DNA from: Deltaproteobacteria bacterium
GTDB lineage: Bacteria; Desulfobacterota; Syntrophia; Syntrophales; UBA2210
Length of the DNA: 55,465 nucleotides
NCBI GenBank assembly: GCA_019313905.1
Contig: JAFDAI010000023.1
Coordinates: forward strand, 1 to 55,465
Reading direction: 5' to 3'
Shown here: piece by piece, positions 8,835-18,596 of the stretch
Position numbering within the stretch: the stretch's first letter is position 1
Layout of the letters: the number at the start of each line of letters is the position of its first letter
Notes under the pieces: generated by a model
Seen by the model: only the letters and a program-made list of their open reading frames with translations
Told to the model about the DNA's origin: nothing
The model's database searches: none
Translations under genes and position numbers: made by a program

Positions 8835-9236
8835 TTAGTAGTTGGCAGGTACCTGGGCAAAGACCTTATTCATGCGGTCGGCCAGCGAGGCGAGCTTCAG
8901 AGCCTTGACCATGTTTCCCCTCAGTTTGAGCTTTCCTCCCATAAGCGCCCTCTGCGATTTCATAATTCCCTGAGTTATCTTTGAAAATACTTCATAATCA
9001 CCGGTGACATTGAACTCCGCCTCCGGCGGATCTCCCGTATCAACCTGAATCGAAGAGAAGTTTCCGTCGTCAATTTTGAAGTAGAGAAATCTGTTGTTAC
9101 CATCGGGGCAATTTTTGTAAATGTAGGTTACGGAAGTGGTCAAAAGCTTCATTCTTTCGGGAGATATTTCTTCTTTGAGACGTTTTTCTATTTCGTCTCT
9201 CCATTCTGGACTCAGATAATTGACTTTCTCCATCAT
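8835..9236 (-). CDS. SCP2 sterol-carrier-domain protein
   Basis: This 133-residue protein is a single SCP2-type domain. The pattern AEFNVTGDYEVFSKITQG and then ALMGGKLKLRGNMVKALKL is the usual C-terminal half of SCP2 domains, which form a tunnel for acyl chains or other hydrophobic ligands. It is the first gene of the minus-strand cluster, with a strong site (GAGGGGG) before ATG 9236. A tandem ATG follows directly. A hydrophobic-ligand carrier leading a glycyl radical operon hints that the substrate or product is lipid-like or aromatic. No membrane segment or signal peptide is present. Confidence 0.85.
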   Translation of the reverse strand: MMEKVNYLSPEWRDEIEKRLKEEISPERMKLLTTSVTYIYKNCPDGNNRFLYFKIDDGNFSSIQVDTGDPPEAEFNVTGDYEVFSKITQGIMKSQRALMGGKLKLRGNMVKALKLASLADRMNKVFAQVPANY

Positions 9237-9316
9237 TACAATCCCCCTCTCTTAAATTCGAATACTGCCGTTCATTTTTCCATGAAAAAACCATAATAGC
9301 AAATAAACAATACCTG

Positions 9317-9345
9317 TTGGATATACATTGAAGGTATGGTAGAAT
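9317..9345 (+). promoter_or_regulatory. Sigma-70-type promoter for the phoH operon
   Basis: TTGGAT (9317-9322) and TAGAAT (9340-9345) are separated by exactly 17 bases, and the -10 box ends 31 bp before the phoH start. It lies in the divergent spacer between the SCP2 gene and phoH. Confidence 0.5.
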
Positions 9346-9376
9346 ATAAAAATCACACAGGCAGGTTGTACATTAT

Positions 9377-10375
9377 TTGGAAGCAAAAAGCCATCAAGGC
9401 GATCCCGTCAAAAAAATAAGTTTTCCGGACAACAACAAGCTGAAGATACTACTGGGAGAATATGACGGAAATCGCAAGGTTGTTGAGAAACTGAGAGGGG
9501 TGAAACTTAACGCCAGGGGACACACCGTCTCTATATCGGGAGACACGCATGACTGCGATCTCGTCAAAAACCTTTTGTCCCAATTATATGGTATCATTGA
9601 AAAAGGCTACCCCGTCTATCCCGCTGATATAGATTATGCGCACAGGATACTTTCAAAAAACAGCTCCGCCAATCTTGAGTCGATCTTTCTTGATACTGTC
9701 TTTATATCGTCGAAAAAGAAAGTAATCACTCCCAAAAGCATGGCGCAGAAGTCTTACATAGATTCTATCAGAACATATGATATGGTTTTCGGTATAGGCC
9801 CTGCGGGAACAGGCAAGACCTATCTCGCTATGGCCATGGCTGTTGGGGCTCTGCTCGAAAAAAGGGTGAACAGGATAATACTTACAAGACCCGCTGTAGA
9901 GGCGGGAGAACGGCTTGGATTCCTCCCGGGCGACCTGTCTGAAAAGGTCAATCCCTACTTGAGACCTGTGTATGATGCTCTCTACGACATGATGGATTTC
10001 GAAAGGGTGTCCGCGCTGATAAGCAAGGGCATAATCGAAGTCGCTCCCCTCGCGTTCATGAGGGGAAGGACACTGAATGATGCTTTCGTAATCCTGGATG
10101 AGGCCCAGAATACCTCTTCGGAACAGATGAAGATGTTTCTCACGAGGCTCGGTTTCGGTTCAAAAACAGTCATAACCGGTGATGTAACTCAGACGGATCT
10201 TCCACCTGGTAAGATTTCGGGTCTGGTAGAAGTGGAGAGTCTTCTGAAAGGGGTGGAAGGGATCCACTTTGTTTACTTTTCAGAGATAGATGTGGTAAGA
10301 CACCGTCTCGTTCAAGACATTATACGGGCATATAATCATCTTGACAGAAAGAAACTGACTACGGACGTTGAGTGA
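9377..10375 (+). CDS. phoH: PhoH-like ATPase
   Basis: This 332-residue cytoplasmic protein has an N-terminal region typical of PhoH/PhoL proteins (about 1-110) and the PhoH P-loop NTPase domain. Walker A is GPAGTGKTYL at about 141-150 and Walker B is FVILDEAQN around 235. The family is linked to RNA metabolism and ribosome maturation, and PhoH is regularly found next to ybeY, as here. The proposed start is a TTG at 9377 with no strong ribosome binding site, so the exact start is uncertain. It heads a plus-strand operon with the 7TM-HD gene (24 bp gap) and ybeY. Confidence 0.93.
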   Translation: MEAKSHQGDPVKKISFPDNNKLKILLGEYDGNRKVVEKLRGVKLNARGHTVSISGDTHDCDLVKNLLSQLYGIIEKGYPVYPADIDYAHRILSKNSSANLESIFLDTVFISSKKKVITPKSMAQKSYIDSIRTYDMVFGIGPAGTGKTYLAMAMAVGALLEKRVNRIILTRPAVEAGERLGFLPGDLSEKVNPYLRPVYDALYDMMDFERVSALISKGIIEVAPLAFMRGRTLNDAFVILDEAQNTSSEQMKMFLTRLGFGSKTVITGDVTQTDLPPGKISGLVEVESLLKGVEGIHFVYFSEIDVVRHRLVQDIIRAYNHLDRKKLTTDVE

Positions 10376-10399
10376 TCGGCAAAAAATGAAGACAAATCC

Positions 10400-12612
10400 A
10401 TGGCTATAAAAACCCCCAAAAAAAATGGAAAGAATAACGGGAACGCGGCAATCAAGTCTGTTCACAGGCTTATCAACGAAAATCTTTCCTGGAAGTGCGC
10501 CATAGCGTTTTCCATGGGCCTGATTCTGGCCATCATGCTTTATCCGCGAATTCTTCAGATGGCTCCTCCCGAATACAAAGTCGGATCGATTATTACAAAG
10601 GATATACAGGCAGATCGCGACTTCCTCGTGGTGGACAGAGCGGCCACGGAGCAGAAAAGGGTGGAAGCTGTCGAAAACACAAGACCTGTATACGATTATG
10701 ACAGTGACATGCCCGCGAAGATTGAGACAGCCATATCGAAGGCATTTCTCGACATGGGGGAGAATGCAAAGGAAAAATCCAAATCGCCTGACAATGGGAA
10801 ATTATCCGTCGAAAAGGCAAAGAAGACATTCGAAGATGTCTCGGGAATAACCCTTACAACCTCGGAATTTAAAGCACTTAACAAGAAGGGTTTTCCCATT
10901 GAGGTGTGTGGCGACATCGTAAAACTTGTTTATTATACCTATGGTAACAGATTGATCGGCAACAGGGATATTCTGAGTCTCCACAAAAATAAGGGCATAA
11001 TAATACGTGATATAGAGAATCAGAAAGAAAGGGAACTGGATGACCTGTCTTCGATACTGGACACAGGGAAAATGAACTCTATCATACGTGAAAACGCAAA
11101 GGTGATATTCAAGACCAAAAAACCTGACAACATTGTAATATCACTTGCCCAAAAGGCTGTGAGCCCTAATCTCACATTTGCCAAAAACTCAACAGAAAAA
11201 AGAAAACAAACCGTTTCCGATGAGGCAAAACCTGTACTGTACGAACTTCAGAAGAACGAAATGATCATCCGGGAAGGCGAAAAAATAACTCCTGAGGATC
11301 TGGATGAGCTTGATGCATTTTATAAAGGACAAGAGGGAAACAAGTTTATAGATGCCTCTATATTTGCAGGCATATTTCTTACAATAGTGCTCCTGTCTGT
11401 TATTTTTTACCGCATGACCGGATCGCGATTCAAGCTATCAAAGACAGTGACTACTGACCTTTTATTCATGGGCATTGCGGTGATTCTCCAAGTGATTCTG
11501 GTAAAAGCGGGCATATTCATATGTGACTCTATAGATCTGACCCATAAATTTGCCACGGCATCCATCTGTGTTTACGCCATACCCTTTACTATCGGCACCA
11601 TGCTTGTTGCAATCCTTATCGGCAGGAGTGAGGGCTTGATATTCTCAGTATTTTCTTCCCTCATGGTAGCTTTGCGCATTATATCATCCGTTGTGAACGG
11701 CGTTCGGCATTTTTCAAGACCGGCTTGCTGGTGGGTGTGGTTAATATGGGGACTATAGTCTGCCTTTCTCTGCTCTCCGGTAACCTCTTTGTGATTGAGA
11801 CACCCTTGAATCTGGCAATGGGGCTCGCAGGGGGTATTTTATCGGGGTTTATTGTCTCCGGTCTTGTTCCTCTCTTTGAATCTCTCTTTGGCTATACCAC
11901 AGACATAAAACTCCTGGAACTGGCCAACCTGAATCAACCGATATTCCAGGAGTTGCTCATGGTAGCTCCGGGAACATATCACCACAGCGTTATCGTGGCA
12001 TCTCTGGTAGAGGCAGCCGCGGAAGAAATTGGCGCTAATTCTCTGCTGGCCAAGGTGAGCGCCTATTATCACGATATCGGAAAGATGAAAAAACCCCAGT
12101 ATTTTATAGAAAACCAACCAAGTTGGAAGAACAGACATGACGATCTCTCTCCTCAGATGAGCAGTCTCGTTATTACTTCGCACGTCAAGGATGGATGCGA
12201 ACTGGCAAAAAAACATAATCTGGGAAAAGCAATAGAGGATATTATAAAACAACACCACGGGACGGGCCTTGTGCGCTATTTCTATGAAAAAGCGAAAGAG
12301 GATAGCAAGGTTTCCGGTCAGTCAGTCCAGGAAAACGATTTTCGATATCCCGGTCCAAAGCCTCAGAATAAAGAAGCCGGGCTTGTCCTTCTCGGAGATA
12401 TTGTGGAGGCCTCCTCAAGGACATTAACAAATCCAACTCCCGCAAGGATAAGAAATCTCGTTAACAGCAGGATAAAGCAGGTAATGGAAGAAGGACAATT
12501 CGACGAATCCGACCTTACCTTCCGCGACCTGAAAAAAATTGCCGAAACATTTACCCGGATACTCACCGGCATATTCCATAGCCGGGTAGAGTATAAGCAA
12601 CCTTCTAAATAA
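10400..12612 (+). pseudogene. 7TM-HD family phosphohydrolase (YqfF/PgpH-like), frameshifted
   Basis: Two overlapping frames together encode one 7TM-HD protein. The first (10400-11758) gives an N-terminal anchor at about residues 32-50, the long extracytoplasmic 7TM-HDED region, and the first helices of the membrane part, then diverges into HFSRPACWW and stops. The second (open from about 11710 to 12612) continues with FFKTGLLVGVVN, the last helices and the HD domain (YHHSVIVA, YYHDIGKMK). Listeria PgpH, a relative, degrades cyclic di-AMP. The frames join at a run of five T (11710-11714), and one more T would restore a single open frame. This is either a real one-base loss or a homopolymer error. 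Its position between phoH and ybeY is the usual one. Confidence 0.88.
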
Positions 12613-12617
12613 ATCCT

Positions 12618-13064
12618 ATGAGAATTCTGGCAACCAATAAACAAACCGTGATTGATGTAGATCTTCCGCGAATCAAACACTCATCAGACAAGATTCTGAG
12701 AATCCTTGAAAATGAAGACAGTGAAATCAGCCTGACTTTTGTGGATGATGCAGGCATAACCGAGATAAACAGACAGTACCTGGGCAGAGACTATCCCACA
12801 AATGTCATAGCGTTTTCCATGAATGAGGGGGAATTCGGAGATGTCAATCCCAATATCCTCGGGGACATTATAATATCCACAGAAACGGCTCTCAGAGACG
12901 CAGAGGCCGGAGGTCTTTCCCTTGAAGACGAGCTTGATTACCTGATAATTCACGGCGTTCTTCACCTCCTGGGATACGATCATGAGCTACCAGGAGAAGC
13001 CAAAAAAATGAGAGAAAAAGAAAAAGAGATCTTTTTTGCGCTGAAGAAATATCATATAGAATAG
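12618..13064 (+). CDS. ybeY: Endoribonuclease YbeY (rRNA maturation factor)
   Basis: This 148-residue protein has the zinc-binding signature HGVLHLLGYDH near residue 113, followed by the usual Lys/Glu-rich C-terminus. YbeY takes part in 16S rRNA 3'-end processing and ribosome quality control in the cytoplasm. It starts 5 bp after the 7TM-HD gene, so it is the third gene of the phoH operon. Length is typical for the family. Confidence 0.95.
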   Translation: MRILATNKQTVIDVDLPRIKHSSDKILRILENEDSEISLTFVDDAGITEINRQYLGRDYPTNVIAFSMNEGEFGDVNPNILGDIIISTETALRDAEAGGLSLEDELDYLIIHGVLHLLGYDHELPGEAKKMREKEKEIFFALKKYHIE

Positions 13065-13104
13065 GGGTAACCGTCTTCAGTCTTTAAATCCTTAGCTTTC
13101 TGAC

Positions 13105-14937
13105 CTATCTTACTATTACCAGTTGTCCCGGATGAATAAGGGTATTCTTGGCGAAGCTATTCAGCTTAAGGAGCCTGTCGAGACTTATACCTTTTTTTAG
13201 AGCTATTGAGGACAGGGTGTCTCCCTTCTCTACGACGCAGGTCTTCGCTGATACGGCGTTATCCCCCGCGGAACTGCTTCTTATCCTGATGACCTGTCCT
13301 ATGGTAAGATTATTTTGCCGTAAACCGTTTAACCTTTTTATCTCTGAGACGGTTGTACTGAAGCGTCTTGCGATGAGCCAGAGAGAATCCCCCTTCTTTA
13401 CCCTGTATGCCGCTACGCCTCCTTCTTTAAGCGCGGGTTTACGCGGGCTTTTAGAATAGACATAGCCCCGGGACGGTATCTTCAACCACTTGCCCGCTCT
13501 GATGCTGTGTTTGCTGGTAAGGCGATTAGCCGCTATTATAGCATTCACCGAACTTTTGTATTTCCTTGAAAGAACGGACAGTGTATCACCTTTTTTTACC
13601 TTGTATCTTATATACTTTGCGCCGCCCGGTCTTTTTGCCTTCGGAATATTATTTATAATCAAGGCGAACTCTTTCTTCATTCCGGACGGTATCTTCAGAT
13701 CATATGTATTCGGGGTCGTTTTATACCTGAGTTCCGGGTTGAGGAAATTTAATGTTTTTTCCGATGCATGGAGCCCCTTTGCCACATCCCTGAGCCTGAC
13801 ACTTTTTTCTGTCTTAACAGTGTCAAAAGGCAGGGGTTTTTCCTGTTCCCTATTCAGGTCTATGCCATACTTCTCAGGATCCTTGAAAATTTGCAGCGTC
13901 GCGAGGAAACGCGGTACGTAATTTGATGTCTCCGTGGGAAGCTGGTGATAGAGATCCCAGAAATTGTCAAGGTAATTGACATGTTGCCTTGATATTGTCC
14001 TGAGTACCCTTCCCTCTCCACAGTTGTACGCGGCTAGGACTGTTAACCAGTCCCCGAATATCCCGTGGAGCTCCTTCAGATAGGCTATGGCGGCCTTGGT
14101 GGATTTCTCGGGGTCCATACGTTCATCAATCCAGTGATCACGTTTGAGCCCGTACATATACCCGGTTGAAGGTATTATCTGCCAAAGGCCAAGAGCCCGC
14201 GCCTTTGAAAGAGCTCTTATCTTGAATCCGCTTTCAACAAGTGGAAGCCATGAGAGTTCTTCCGGCAGTCCCGCCTCTCTCAGTTGTTTCAGTATCATCG
14301 GACGGTATCTACCCGAGCGCTTGTATGATGAGATAAAGAATTTACGTTCAGAACCCTGAAAACGTCTTATTGCCTTTTTTACATCGTCATTTATAATAAG
14401 CGGTATCTCACTCTGGTAACCCGCTACGACATTGCTTCTCGATGCATAGATTTCAACGATCTTCTTCGCTATCATGACGCGAAGATCATCTTTCTGCCAG
14501 GCAATCTCCGGGTCACCATTTATATCCAGCAGAAGATAATAGGCCTCATCAAGCAGCTTCAGAGCCTTCTCAATCTCCCCTTTTTCCCAGAGAAGTTGGG
14601 CCTGACCCAGAAAATCGAGGGCCTCATCCATGATTGCCTGTTTGTTGTTCTGACCGTGGTTTTTTTCATTCGGCCCTGCCTGCCCGGAGGCGTTTACTGC
14701 TGCGGAATTTTCCCCTGCGGATGCATCCGGGTCGCGTTCCTCTGAAAGGTCTTCCTCGACAAGTCCGGCTTCATGATTATTCTGAGACACCTGTGAAGAT
14801 TTAATTATATGTTCCGCAGGAACTTTCGCTCTTCCCGAACCTGGATAGGGTGAAAAGATGGAACCGTGCGGCGGAATACATGAAGACAGAAATATAACCA
14901 GAAAGGCTGTTATCATCAGCCTCTTTGAAGCGAACAT
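13105..14937 (-). CDS. mltD: Lipoprotein lytic murein transglycosylase D with three LysM repeats
   Basis: This 610-residue protein cleaves peptidoglycan strands in the periplasm. It begins with a lipoprotein signal peptide (FLSSC, lipid-bearing Cys20). After a low-complexity linker comes the goose-type lysozyme-like SLT domain, with catalytic Glu235 in VESGF, the GLWQIIPSTG motif and AAYNCGEGRV. Three LysM peptidoglycan-binding repeats follow, each starting with a KKGDTL-like motif: VKKGDTLSVL, VKKGDSLWLI and VEKGDTLSSI. The gene is the last of the minus-strand series after prfB and converges with ybeY. Confidence 0.94.
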   Translation of the reverse strand: MFASKRLMITAFLVIFLSSCIPPHGSIFSPYPGSGRAKVPAEHIIKSSQVSQNNHEAGLVEEDLSEERDPDASAGENSAAVNASGQAGPNEKNHGQNNKQAIMDEALDFLGQAQLLWEKGEIEKALKLLDEAYYLLLDINGDPEIAWQKDDLRVMIAKKIVEIYASRSNVVAGYQSEIPLIINDDVKKAIRRFQGSERKFFISSYKRSGRYRPMILKQLREAGLPEELSWLPLVESGFKIRALSKARALGLWQIIPSTGYMYGLKRDHWIDERMDPEKSTKAAIAYLKELHGIFGDWLTVLAAYNCGEGRVLRTISRQHVNYLDNFWDLYHQLPTETSNYVPRFLATLQIFKDPEKYGIDLNREQEKPLPFDTVKTEKSVRLRDVAKGLHASEKTLNFLNPELRYKTTPNTYDLKIPSGMKKEFALIINNIPKAKRPGGAKYIRYKVKKGDTLSVLSRKYKSSVNAIIAANRLTSKHSIRAGKWLKIPSRGYVYSKSPRKPALKEGGVAAYRVKKGDSLWLIARRFSTTVSEIKRLNGLRQNNLTIGQVIRIRSSSAGDNAVSAKTCVVEKGDTLSSIALKKGISLDRLLKLNSFAKNTLIHPGQLVIVR

Positions 14938-15021
14938 AGAGTAAAGCTCCCAGGGGAACCGTTTTGAATATGAGCTCCCTTTGTTTTGTGTCCATTTCTA
15001 GACTGTTTCATCGGAAAATGC

Positions 15022-15048
15022 AAACAATAAAAGTCTGTCATAACAGAC
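15022..15048 (-). terminator. Possible intrinsic terminator of prfB
   Basis: On the minus strand GTCTGT and ACAGAC form a 6-bp stem with a TATG loop, followed by TTTTATTGTTT. It begins 6 bp after the prfB stop. The stem is short, so efficiency may be modest. Confidence 0.45.
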
Positions 15049-15053
15049 CCTGA

Positions 15054-16143
15054 TCAACTCATCAGATATGCTTCTATAAAATTGTCTATATCGCCATCCA
15101 ATACCTTCTCTACATTTCCCACTTCCATGTTTGTTCTGTGGTCCTTGATCATCTTGTAGGGATGAAGGATATATGAACGTATTTGACTTCCCCATGCTAT
15201 TTTCTTTTTTGTCTTGTTGAATTCGTCCAGCTTCTCAGCCTTTTTGCGAAGTTCCACTTCATAGAGCCTTGATTTCAACACCTTTATGGCCATAGCCCTG
15301 TTCTTGTGCTGAGATCTCTCGTTCTGGCATTGAACAACAATTCCTGTAGGTATATGCGTAATCCTGACAGCGGAATCGGTCTTATTTACATGTTGCCCCC
15401 CGGCTCCGCTGGCTCTGTAGGTATCCACCCGCAAGTCATTTTCATTGATTTCTACATCTATGTCACCCGACACCTCTGGGTATACAAAGACCGACGCGAA
15501 CGACGTGTGTCTCCTCCCGCCGGCATCAAAAGGGGATATGCGCACAAGCCTGTGTATTCCGACCTCCGCCTTAGAGTATCCATAGGCGTACTCGCCTTCC
15601 ACTGTTATGGTTACACTTTTAACTCCGGCCTCATCACCGGGTTGAAGATCAACAATCTTCGTTTCGAAACCCTTCCTCTCGGACCATCTCAGATACATAC
15701 GCAGGAGCATCTGTGCCCAGTCCTGCGCCTCTGTGCCGCCGGCTCCGGCATGAATCGTTATAATAGCATTGCCCGGGTCTTCTTCCCTGCCCAGCATCAT
15801 TCTGAATTCGTTATTCCTGACAGAAGATTCGAGATCGGCAGCATCTTTTTCTATTTCTTCGAGTACGCCTTTATCATTTTCATCACGCGCCATCTCAAAG
15901 AGCATTTCCAGATCCTGAAGGGAATTGGTCAGATTTTTACATCTGCAGAGCATATCTTCCACCCTGCTCTTTTCTTTCAATATGTTCCTGGCAGTTTCCG
16001 GGTCATTCCAGAAGCCCTCTTTGAGGATTTGTTTCTCCAGTTGATCCATCTTTTCTTCATTGACATCTATGTCAAAGGCAACCTCTGAGGTTGTCTATTC
16101 TCTTCCTCAGATCTTTTATCTTTTCGGAAATGTCTGCAATCAT
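15054..16143 (-). CDS. prfB: Peptide chain release factor 2, expressed by programmed +1 frameshift
   Basis: RF2 ends translation at UGA and UAA codons. The reading frame starts at ATG 16143 and runs 23 codons to an in-frame TGA (16074-16072) inside CTTTGAC. Skipping one base continues with DIDVNEEKMDQ and the rest of the protein, for 362 residues in all, the normal RF2 length. The SPF tripeptide (RISPFDAGG) and the GGQ catalytic motif (GAGGQHVNKTDS) are present. The start overlaps the lnt stop as ATGA, so the two are translationally coupled. A continuous frame without the shift would lack the N-terminal segment. Confidence 0.96.
16071..16086 (-). promoter_or_regulatory. prfB programmed +1 frameshift site
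   Basis: The minus strand reads AGAGGTTGCCTTTGAC. CTT is the slip codon and TGA (16074-16072) the stop in frame zero. AGAGG, four bases upstream of CTT, acts as the internal Shine-Dalgarno-like stimulator. When RF2 is scarce the ribosome shifts and makes more RF2, the established autoregulation. Confidence 0.93.
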
Positions 16144-17672
16144 CCCTTCTTCCTCCTCAACGAAATTAAAAAGTCAATTAACAGAAACGTAATACAAGAA
16201 CAAGCAAATACGTTGCCATATCTTGAATAAAATGTATTTTGCCGGGTGAATTTTATCGAGCCGCGCAGAGCCGTCCTTTCAAACAGATTTGTTCTGGATA
16301 CAATTTTCCCTGTCGGGTCCACTATGGCGCTTATCCCGGTATTTGCGGCCCTTATCAGATATGTGCGATTTTCTATCGCTCTGAAAGCTGCCATGGTCAG
16401 GTGCTGATAGGGAGCTGATGTGTTTCCATACCATGCATCATTGGTTATATTGACAAGAAGCTCCGCCCCTTTCAGACAATACTCACGACTGATTTCAGGA
16501 AATATCCCCTCATAACAGATAAGGATGCCTATCTTTCTGCCACCCATTGGAAACGGCATGATTTCTCCGCCGGGTGTAAAATCTCCGGCGCCTTCAACCA
16601 GTTTGTCGATAAAGAAGAGTATATTGTGCAGCGGAACATATTCGCCAAAAGGAACCAGGTGCACTTTATCGTATCTTCCGGAAACAATGCCTTTCGGAGA
16701 TAGAAGATAAGCGCTGTTACGAAAGGAGATTTTCCCCTTTTCCCTCGCGTAGCCCAGAGATCCGAACAGAAGCCAGGAGTTTGTCTCCCTTGCCGTATTT
16801 ATTATATCTCTGGACCTGTCATCATAGTTCTGGAAACAGAATGGTACAGCCGTTTCCGGCCACACAATCAATGACACACCTAGCTTCGAAGCATCGACTG
16901 ACATATCTCTGTATATATTCATCGTGTCTGTCTGGTACTTCTGACTCCACTTTACGGATTGGTCAATATTCCCCTGAATAAGCGAGACATCAATGGAATC
17001 AAAGTGTTCTATAGTATTCTTCAAGTTATCCATACGGTAAATTCCGTAGCAGAAGACCAGCAACAGGAGACCAAGCCCGATAACAATTTCAGACAGGAAC
17101 CTCCTCTTTTCACTGCCGGATGAGAAAAACGAACCGCTGATACAGTCATAAACAATGCAGTTCAGAAGCACTATCAGAAATGTTATCCCGTAGACTCCTG
17201 TAATGTCTCCAACCTGTATCATGGAAAGGTATCCATGTTGTGAATAAGCAAGATCTTCCCATGGAAATCCGGAAAAAAGATGGGCCTTCACATAGTCGAG
17301 AGATACCCAGAGAAAAGGAGCTATTATTACTCCCCTTATCCCCCTCTTCCTGAAATAGACAACACCCGCACAGAAGAGTGCTGGATAGAGACTCAGGTAA
17401 ATGGCCAGGAGAAGCATGACCGAAACGCCGGCATAGAAAGGAAGGTGGCCATAATGTACAACAACAAATACAACCCAGTATATCAGGCCTGTGTTATACA
17501 CCAGTCCGGTGATAAATCCTGTCCGGAATGCACCCGGAAGATCTGTATCCTTTATGGCATACAGAAGCGGTACAAGAGCTACCCAGGCGAGAAAGCCCAT
17601 ATCCGCTTTGGGAAAGGACAGAAAGATAAGCAGTCCGGAGACTAGAGAGAGTAACAGAGTTTTTTTATTCAT
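16140..17672 (-). CDS. lnt: Apolipoprotein N-acyltransferase
   Basis: This 510-residue inner-membrane enzyme adds the third acyl chain to the N-terminal cysteine of lipoproteins. Several membrane helices occupy residues 5-215, followed by a periplasmic nitrilase-like domain. Its catalytic residues are Glu273 (WPETAVPF), Lys336 (YDKVHLVPFGEYVP) and Cys386 (LICYEGIFPE). A final helix lies near the C-terminus. The start overlaps the corC-like gene by 8 bp and the stop overlaps prfB, so the three form one coupled transcript. Confidence 0.95.
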   Translation of the reverse strand: MNKKTLLLSLVSGLLIFLSFPKADMGFLAWVALVPLLYAIKDTDLPGAFRTGFITGLVYNTGLIYWVVFVVVHYGHLPFYAGVSVMLLLAIYLSLYPALFCAGVVYFRKRGIRGVIIAPFLWVSLDYVKAHLFSGFPWEDLAYSQHGYLSMIQVGDITGVYGITFLIVLLNCIVYDCISGSFFSSGSEKRRFLSEIVIGLGLLLLVFCYGIYRMDNLKNTIEHFDSIDVSLIQGNIDQSVKWSQKYQTDTMNIYRDMSVDASKLGVSLIVWPETAVPFCFQNYDDRSRDIINTARETNSWLLFGSLGYAREKGKISFRNSAYLLSPKGIVSGRYDKVHLVPFGEYVPLHNILFFIDKLVEGAGDFTPGGEIMPFPMGGRKIGILICYEGIFPEISREYCLKGAELLVNITNDAWYGNTSAPYQHLTMAAFRAIENRTYLIRAANTGISAIVDPTGKIVSRTNLFERTALRGSIKFTRQNTFYSRYGNVFACSCITFLLIDFLISLRRKKG

Positions 17673-18474
17673 TGCCTTTGCGCGTCTTTTCTTTTTTGTT
17701 ACCGACCTGCAGAATCGTCTCTCCGGCTCCTTTTATCCTTACTTTCTTTATACTCCTTTCATCGGCTGCTTCTATTGAGATTTTCAGGTTTTCATATGTA
17801 AGGGTTTCTCCAACAACGGGAATCTTCTTGATAAGATAAAATATAAATCCTCCCAGTGTTTCAAACTGCCCTTCCGGAACTTCTATGCCGAAATACTCTT
17901 CGAAGTCCTCTATCTCGACCCTGCTGTCCACAAGAATATCGCCACCGGGAAGTTTTGTGAAGGGGTTTTCCTCGATGTCGTGTTCGTCCTGAATCTCACC
18001 GACTATTTCTTCTATCAGGTCTTCTAATGTTACAAGACCGGAGGTTCCACCATATTCATCAATAACTATGGCCATATGTGATTTTTTTTCTTTAAGTTCG
18101 TGCAAGAGAAGGTGAATATTCTTGGTCTCCGGGATGTAATATGTCTTTCTGAGGATAGAGATAATATCTCCCCCCTGGAATGGTTTCGACCAGAATCTCA
18201 ACAGATCCTTCACATTCAATATCCCCGCAATATTATCAATGTTTTCATTGTAATAGGGCATTCTTGTATGCCCATGTTTCAGGGTAAGGGTGAGTATATC
18301 CTCTATTGTAGAGTTGTCGTTCACGGCAACTATCTCTGTTCTGGGCACCATTACTTCCCGGGCCACAGTCTCACGCAATTCAAGAATACTCTGGATCATC
18401 TCACCAGACTGCCTGTCAATGAGACCGTCTTTCTCACCTGCATTGATAATAGATTGTATTTTCCCTTCCAGCAA
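17665..18474 (-). CDS. CBS-pair and CorC/HlyC-domain protein (CorC-like)
   Basis: The protein has two CBS repeats (beginning at VMVPRTEIVAV and YYIPETKNIHLL) joined to a C-terminal transporter-associated CorC/HlyC domain (from about residue 185). E. coli CorC has been linked to magnesium and cobalt efflux, and members without membrane helices are common next to lnt and ybeY. The listed TTG start gives 269 residues. The same frame is open further upstream (reading FPEKIKKWIGTLFPNAVRR). An ATG at 18553 would join it if one base were removed from a nearby homopolymer run (for example 18541-18545). The N-terminus is therefore unsettled. Confidence 0.85.
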   Translation of the reverse strand: MLEGKIQSIINAGEKDGLIDRQSGEMIQSILELRETVAREVMVPRTEIVAVNDNSTIEDILTLTLKHGHTRMPYYNENIDNIAGILNVKDLLRFWSKPFQGGDIISILRKTYYIPETKNIHLLLHELKEKKSHMAIVIDEYGGTSGLVTLEDLIEEIVGEIQDEHDIEENPFTKLPGGDILVDSRVEIEDFEEYFGIEVPEGQFETLGGFIFYLIKKIPVVGETLTYENLKISIEAADERSIKKVRIKGAGETILQVGNKKEKTRKGNE

Positions 18475-18596
18475 AGTCAGGCTTTTTCTTCTGACCGCAT
18501 TTGGAAAGAGTGTGCCGATCCACTTTTTGATTTTTTCCGGAAAAATGTTTCATCCCCTTATTCGGTTGATATTCAGAAATAACAAGAAACGCGCCC

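Noticed and set aside
11708-11716. Programmed -1 frameshift in the 7TM-HD gene
   Set aside because: CAT TTT TCA is not a proper dual-slip heptamer and no stimulator is evident; an indel or sequencing error is simpler.
16072-16074. Selenocysteine TGA in prfB
   Set aside because: Context is the known RF2 +1 frameshift site, and the +1 frame restores RF2 exactly.
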